Of a stretch of DNA of 64,000 nt, positions 60,314 to 64,000 are shown one piece after another. A model generated the notes under the pieces. That model ran no database searches. It was not told the DNA's origin and saw only the letters and a list, made by a program, of their open reading frames with translations. Each line of letters opens with the position of its first letter. The stretch's first letter is position 1. This DNA comes from Arthrobacter sp. JZ12. GTDB lineage: Bacteria; Actinomycetota; Actinomycetes; Actinomycetales; Micrococcaceae. A program made the translations under genes and the position numbers. The DNA lies in NCBI RefSeq assembly GCF_035189165.1, contig NZ_CP045246.1, forward strand, positions 682,001 through 746,000. The letters are read 5' to 3'.

Positions 60314-62424
60314 CAACGGAGACGTACACCGGCCGGAGCTCGATTCAGATGCCGGCCTGGTACCACGGCGAACAACGATGGACCCAACTCACCTTCGTAG
60401 AGGATGACCCGCTCACCTTCGATATCAACCAATGGGCAGAAGTAATGGAGCGGACCTCCTCCACTGCAATCTGTATAAGCGCAGGAGGATATATCGCGTT
60501 CTACCCCACGAAAATCCCGCTCCACTACCGCAGCGCGTACCTTGGCAACCGGGACCTGTTCGGGGAAGTCGTAGACCTGGCCCGTTCTCGTGGCATGGCC
60601 GTCATGGCGCGAGTCGACCCGCACGCCGTACATCAGGACGTCCGGGATGCCCATCCCGAGTGGATAGCGCGGACTGAAGATGGCGAGTTTTTCGAGCATT
60701 GGGCCTACCGCGGAATCTACGTAACAGACGCCTATGGCGGTTACAACTGGGAATTCACCACTGAGGTCGCACGCGAGATCGCGGCTGACTATGACGTCGA
60801 CGCGATCTTCGCCAACCGCTGGCAGGGTCACAGCCCCTCGTATACCGACACGGCCCGTCGTCTGTTCCATGACGCGAGCGGACTGGAGCTACCGACCTCC
60901 GCGGATCCGGTCGGCGGTGAGCGGTGGGTGGCCTACCACCGTTGGAGACGCAGCAGGTTGAGCGAATTGGTGGCGCACTGGGATAGAGCAGTTCAGGCAG
61001 TGAAACCCACAGTACGCTTCATCCCCAACCTTGGTTCTTTTGCGGCACGAGAACTCGACGACTCGGTGGCCAGTAACCATGTGCCGTTCTTCCTGGTGGA
61101 CCATCAGGCACGGAATGAGGGAGAGACACAGTGGGCCGCCGGTCGTGACGCAAAGCGCACACGCTCGATCTATCCCGACAAACCCGTCGGCCTCATAACC
61201 TCCGTGGGACCGGAGTCTCACGGGTACCGGTGGAAGGACTCAGTCAACGCCTCAGCCGAAACCGTGACGTGGATCGTTGACGGTTTTGTCCATGGCGCGT
61301 TTCCGTGGTTCACAAAATTCGCCGCCCGCATTCATGATCGTCGCTGGGTTCCCGCCGTGGAGCGCGCTTTCCAGTTGCATCGGACCGCAGCACCCCTATG
61401 GCAGGACGCTCGGCCCGCCGCCGAAGTCTGCGTCTGGGATGTCGACGGTCCGCTGGTGAGTCCAAGCGCGAGGAAAGCAGGCAACGGTATCTATCAGGCG
61501 CTGGTCGAGCTCAGGGTGCCGTTCGAGTACGTGAACGAGCGTAGCCAACACCGCCTGTTTGCCGCGGAAACGCGCCTGCTGATCATGCCGGAAGTTTCTG
61601 AGATCGGTCTGGAGGCAGCTTCCGCCGTGGAGCAATTCGTTCGCAACGGGGGGTCCCTGGTCGTGATCGGGACGGGGCCCGTGAAGCCGGATGGGAACCT
61701 GCTGATCACTGAACTGCTCGGTGCGCAGTTGGTTGAACGCCGAGATGAGGTTGTAAAGAACAACTACATCGTTCCCGCTGAGGGGACAGGTCTCTCCACC
61801 GGTCTCGACGGGGCTGGCAGAATAATAGGCGGAACGCGGCTCGCCACCTTGCGGACACCGCCCGCAGTCAGTGTTGACTGGCGCTTCGTACCTGACCATC
61901 CGGATCTCCCTATGGAGGAGGTGTACCCCCGCTCTGAAGCGGTGGTACCGGCGGTCTTCGGGGCACCTGTCGGAGACGGCTACGTTCGGGTCATCGCCTT
62001 CAATGCCTCGGAGCTGTACGCCGAAGTCTTGCTGGAGGATCATCTGACCCTGCTGGGCAACGTTGTGCGTGAAGGGCTCGGTGGTGGTTCCGCTGTCCTT
62101 CTGGAGGGACCAGGACTCATAGATTGCGCCAGTTGGGTTCAGGACGACGGCTACACTTTCGCTTTCGCGAACCTGACGGGAACAGCTGCTCTTCGTGGCC
62201 AGCAGAGAAGTGTGTGGCCGCTTGAGGATCTCTGCGCAACAATCGACGTCAGCCGCCTCGCCGTGGCTGCCGGCCGCGACGTTCAACCGGCGGATCTAAC
62301 GGTCCGCGTCTTCGGAGCCAACGGTCAAGTAGAAGAAACGGAATGGGCCCTGGACAATTCAGGAGCGGTGCGCGTCCAGCTTGGCGAGGTGCATGAGCTG
62401 GGTGCCATCCGGCTGGACTGGTAG
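60310..62424 (+). CDS. GHL6-type putative glycoside hydrolase B
   Basis: The 704-residue cytosolic protein is a distant paralogue of the hydrolase at 54079-56124. It has a barrel with RGMAVMARVDPHAVHQDVRD, the conserved HPEW, YDVDAIFANRWQGHSPSYTD and WIVDGFVHGAFPWFTKFAAR. A trimerisation/GATase-like middle domain follows (about 395-465: RLLIMPEVSEIGLEAASAVE, QFVRNGGSLVVIG). A C-terminal beta part ends the protein. It lacks the CxC-x2-C cluster of its sister, and overall similarity is low, so the two probably cut different linkages. It ends the operon; the LacI gene converges with a two-base gap. Hydrolase function is inferred from fold and context. Confidence 0.75.
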   Translation: MTTETYTGRSSIQMPAWYHGEQRWTQLTFVEDDPLTFDINQWAEVMERTSSTAICISAGGYIAFYPTKIPLHYRSAYLGNRDLFGEVVDLARSRGMAVMARVDPHAVHQDVRDAHPEWIARTEDGEFFEHWAYRGIYVTDAYGGYNWEFTTEVAREIAADYDVDAIFANRWQGHSPSYTDTARRLFHDASGLELPTSADPVGGERWVAYHRWRRSRLSELVAHWDRAVQAVKPTVRFIPNLGSFAARELDDSVASNHVPFFLVDHQARNEGETQWAAGRDAKRTRSIYPDKPVGLITSVGPESHGYRWKDSVNASAETVTWIVDGFVHGAFPWFTKFAARIHDRRWVPAVERAFQLHRTAAPLWQDARPAAEVCVWDVDGPLVSPSARKAGNGIYQALVELRVPFEYVNERSQHRLFAAETRLLIMPEVSEIGLEAASAVEQFVRNGGSLVVIGTGPVKPDGNLLITELLGAQLVERRDEVVKNNYIVPAEGTGLSTGLDGAGRIIGGTRLATLRTPPAVSVDWRFVPDHPDLPMEEVYPRSEAVVPAVFGAPVGDGYVRVIAFNASELYAEVLLEDHLTLLGNVVREGLGGGSAVLLEGPGLIDCASWVQDDGYTFAFANLTGTAALRGQQRSVWPLEDLCATIDVSRLAVAAGRDVQPADLTVRVFGANGQVEETEWALDNSGAVRVQLGEVHELGAIRLDW

Positions 62425-62426
62425 AT

Positions 62427-63478
62427 TCATCGCTTCGGTGCAGGTCCGGTAGATCCTCGCACCACAAGTACGGGCTTCTCGAGCGGGACCTCCTCGGCGA
62501 CGGTCTCGCCGAGAAGCCCTATCAGTTTGGCGGCCGCTGCACGGCCGCGCTGCACCGCGAAACGCTGCACAGTGGTCAACTGCGGATCAATCCATTCACC
62601 GATCTGAAGTCCTTCGAACCCCACCACCGACAGATCGCGAGGAACATGCAGACCGCGGCTCTGCGCGGTGCGCATGCCGGCGATAGCCATGGTGTCGGTG
62701 CCGTACATGATGGCGGTGGGGGACTCCGGCTCATCGAGCAGGCGCGCGGTTTCGCTGGCCGCCTTGGCCGGTGAGTATCTGGTGTTGATCACCGCGTGGG
62801 GCTTCAACCCGAGCGAGGCAAGGGTGTCTTCGAACGCATTGCGTCGGATGCTGGGGAGCACCGACTCTGCCGGACCACCGATGTATGCGATCCGCCGATG
62901 ACCGAAATCGACCAGATGACGCACCGATTCAGGAATCCCGGCGCTGGGGGATCAGCGTCAACGTACTCCACGACTCCGGGCTTCCATGGGGTACCGATCA
63001 GCACCGCGGGAAGGCCGAGCTGGCGGACCAGCTCGAACCGGGTATCTCCGACCTGAGAGTCCGTCAGGATGATCCCGTCCATGCGTTGCCGTTCGGCAAG
63101 GTTTCGGTAGAACGTCGATTCTTCGTGAGTATCCGTGATGAAAATGTTGAGCAGAAGTCCGTACTCTCTCGGAGCGAGGATGGACTCGATGCCCGATATG
63201 AGGCCCACGTTCGCTGCTCCGACATCGGGAAACTGCGAGGAACTGTTAAGGACCAGGCCTATGGCCTGTGTGCGGGATTTGCGGAGCGCGATCGCAGCGG
63301 CGCTCGGTGCCCAGTTGAGCTTTTGGGCCGCATCGCGAATGCGCTGGCTGGTCGATTCCGAGATCCGGCCGGTGTTGTTGAATACTTTGGACACAGCCGC
63401 CGGAGAAACGCCCGCGAGTGCTGCTACGTCAGAGATGGTGGCGCGGCCGCTCTTGCGAGGTGGAAGCTGAGACGTCAT
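62427..63478 (-). pseudogene. LacI-family repressor with a frameshift in a G5/C5 run
   Basis: From ATG 63478 (AGGA five bases upstream) the protein has a LacI helix-turn-helix (ATISDVAALAGVSPAAVSKV, hinge NWAPSAAAIALRKSRT) and the first part of the sugar-binding domain up to VEYVDADP. The frame then breaks in a run of five C (plus-strand G at 62946-62950). The rest continues in another frame from SAGIPESVRHLVDFGHRRIAY to the C-terminus at 62427. One C missing from a run of six, or two extra, would explain it. It is the natural repressor of the operon it faces. If the shift is real the operon may be constitutive; a sequencing error or slippage is equally possible. Confidence 0.85.
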
Positions 63479-63563
63479 TGGTGTCCTGTCTGTTTCCTCC
63501 ATGCTATTAGGCGGACCGGCGCAAGTGTGCGTAGGGCGCGGCTGCGCTGGGCGACGTTCTCAG

Positions 63564-64000
63564 CTACCGCGTGGGCGCCTCCGGTTCCACGTTCCGCTGT
63601 TGGATCTGGGCCACGAGGTAGGCGTGCGTCTTGTCGGTCAGCCGGTACCAGGCCATGGCACCCACGGCGAGGAGCAGGATGATCGCCGGCACCAGACCGG
63701 CGGCCGCGCGGATGCCGAGTTCCGCCGTCGTACTCTGCTCAGGCGCCCCCGACGTGTAGCCGCCCCAGGCGAGTGCGAAGGCCGCAAGGCCGCCGCCGCA
63801 GGCCATGCCGAACTTTCGGGTCGACGCGAGGAGTGAGTAGTTGATGCCGTCGGTGCGATGGCCGGATTTCCACTCACCGTATTCCACTGTGTCGGCCACC
63901 AGCGCCCACATCACGATGCTCATCGCCGCCGAGCCGAGCAGGTTGAGAAACATCCCGGCCAGTGCCAGTCCCACCAGGTTTTCGGGCGCAATGAAGACGA
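63564..64000 (-). CDS. GPH-family sugar:cation symporter (MelB-like), C-terminal part
   Basis: The frame is open at the right edge of the window and runs to the stop at 63564, giving the last ~145 residues. They contain the GPH-family block ALVADTVEYGEWKSGHRTDG followed by INYSLLASTRKFGMACGGGL, then two further membrane segments and a charged tail. GPH transporters carry glycosides, pentosides or hexuronides with sodium or protons. It follows the LacI gene on the same strand and may be the second uptake system of the sugar locus. Its start and most of its membrane part lie beyond the window. Confidence 0.87.
   Translation of the reverse strand, partial: VFIAPENLVGLALAGMFLNLLGSAAMSIVMWALVADTVEYGEWKSGHRTDGINYSLLASTRKFGMACGGGLAAFALAWGGYTSGAPEQSTTAELGIRAAAGLVPAIILLLAVGAMAWYRLTDKTHAYLVAQIQQRNVEPEAPTR

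Overview
The window is GC-rich DNA (estimated by eye in the 60s of percent; not computed) from a free-living, probably soil- or plant-associated actinobacterium. Arthrobacter or a related Micrococcaceae genus is the best guess. The reasons are RNase J, a mycothiol-type maleylpyruvate isomerase family protein, DUF2993, G5/excalibur and ABC-F proteins, an ACC deaminase, frequent GTG starts, and ABC sugar importers without their own ATPase. This placement is inference from gene content; there is no rRNA or tRNA in the window.

Region 0-9 kb is a gene graveyard. It starts with the end of an IS21-type element (istB tail plus terminal repeats) lying against a decapitated glycosyltransferase. Then come a small membrane-anchored protein, a FAD monooxygenase that has lost its last residues to a nonsense mutation, a dead APC permease, an orphan class 3 intein with LAGLIDADG motifs, further glycosyltransferase scraps, a truncated PucR regulator and an amine-oxidase scrap that now supplies the apparent start of a DapA-family gene. 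Intact or better preserved relatives of most of these lie elsewhere in the window: glycosyltransferase and permease at 30.5-33.5 kb, PucR and amine oxidase at 13-17 kb, and a second, deader monooxygenase at 18.6-19.6 kb.

Region 9-18 kb is an amine or polyamine module. A PotABCD-like importer (one permease frameshifted) and a PucR regulator are on the minus strand. Divergent from them is a translationally coupled MFS transporter - flavin amine oxidase - cupin operon, with a palindrome in the shared promoter. Region 18-23.6 kb holds accessory genes (a DUF6308-like protein, lipoproteins, a membrane HNH protein) and an APC permease. Region 23.8-33.5 kb holds a sodium:alanine symporter with a perfect CRP/GlxR-type site, RNase J, ACC deaminase, envelope proteins, the intact glycosyltransferase and the intact APC permease.

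Region 33.5-52 kb is mostly ordinary chromosome: a secreted subtilase, a broken vapBC pair, a secreted 5'-nucleotidase, a leaderless TetR with its partner, a YeeE-TusA sulfur module, a Ser/Thr kinase-GAF protein, a cyclopropane-fatty-acid synthase, an ABC-F ATPase, a two-component system preceded by a tiny Cys-rich ORF, and 5-oxoprolinase (pxpBC fusion, pxpA).

Region 52-64 kb is the most interesting. A hydroxypyruvate-isomerase-family gene diverges from a tightly coupled seven-gene operon: 3-hydroxyacid reductase, GHL6-type putative glycosidase, D-2-hydroxyacid dehydrogenase, sugar-binding lipoprotein, two permeases and a second GHL6-type glycosidase. A LacI regulator (frameshifted) and a GPH symporter follow. 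I infer that imported oligosaccharides are cut inside the cell by the two uncharacterised hydrolases and that a released sugar-acid fragment is processed by the isomerase and reductases. The substrate is unknown.
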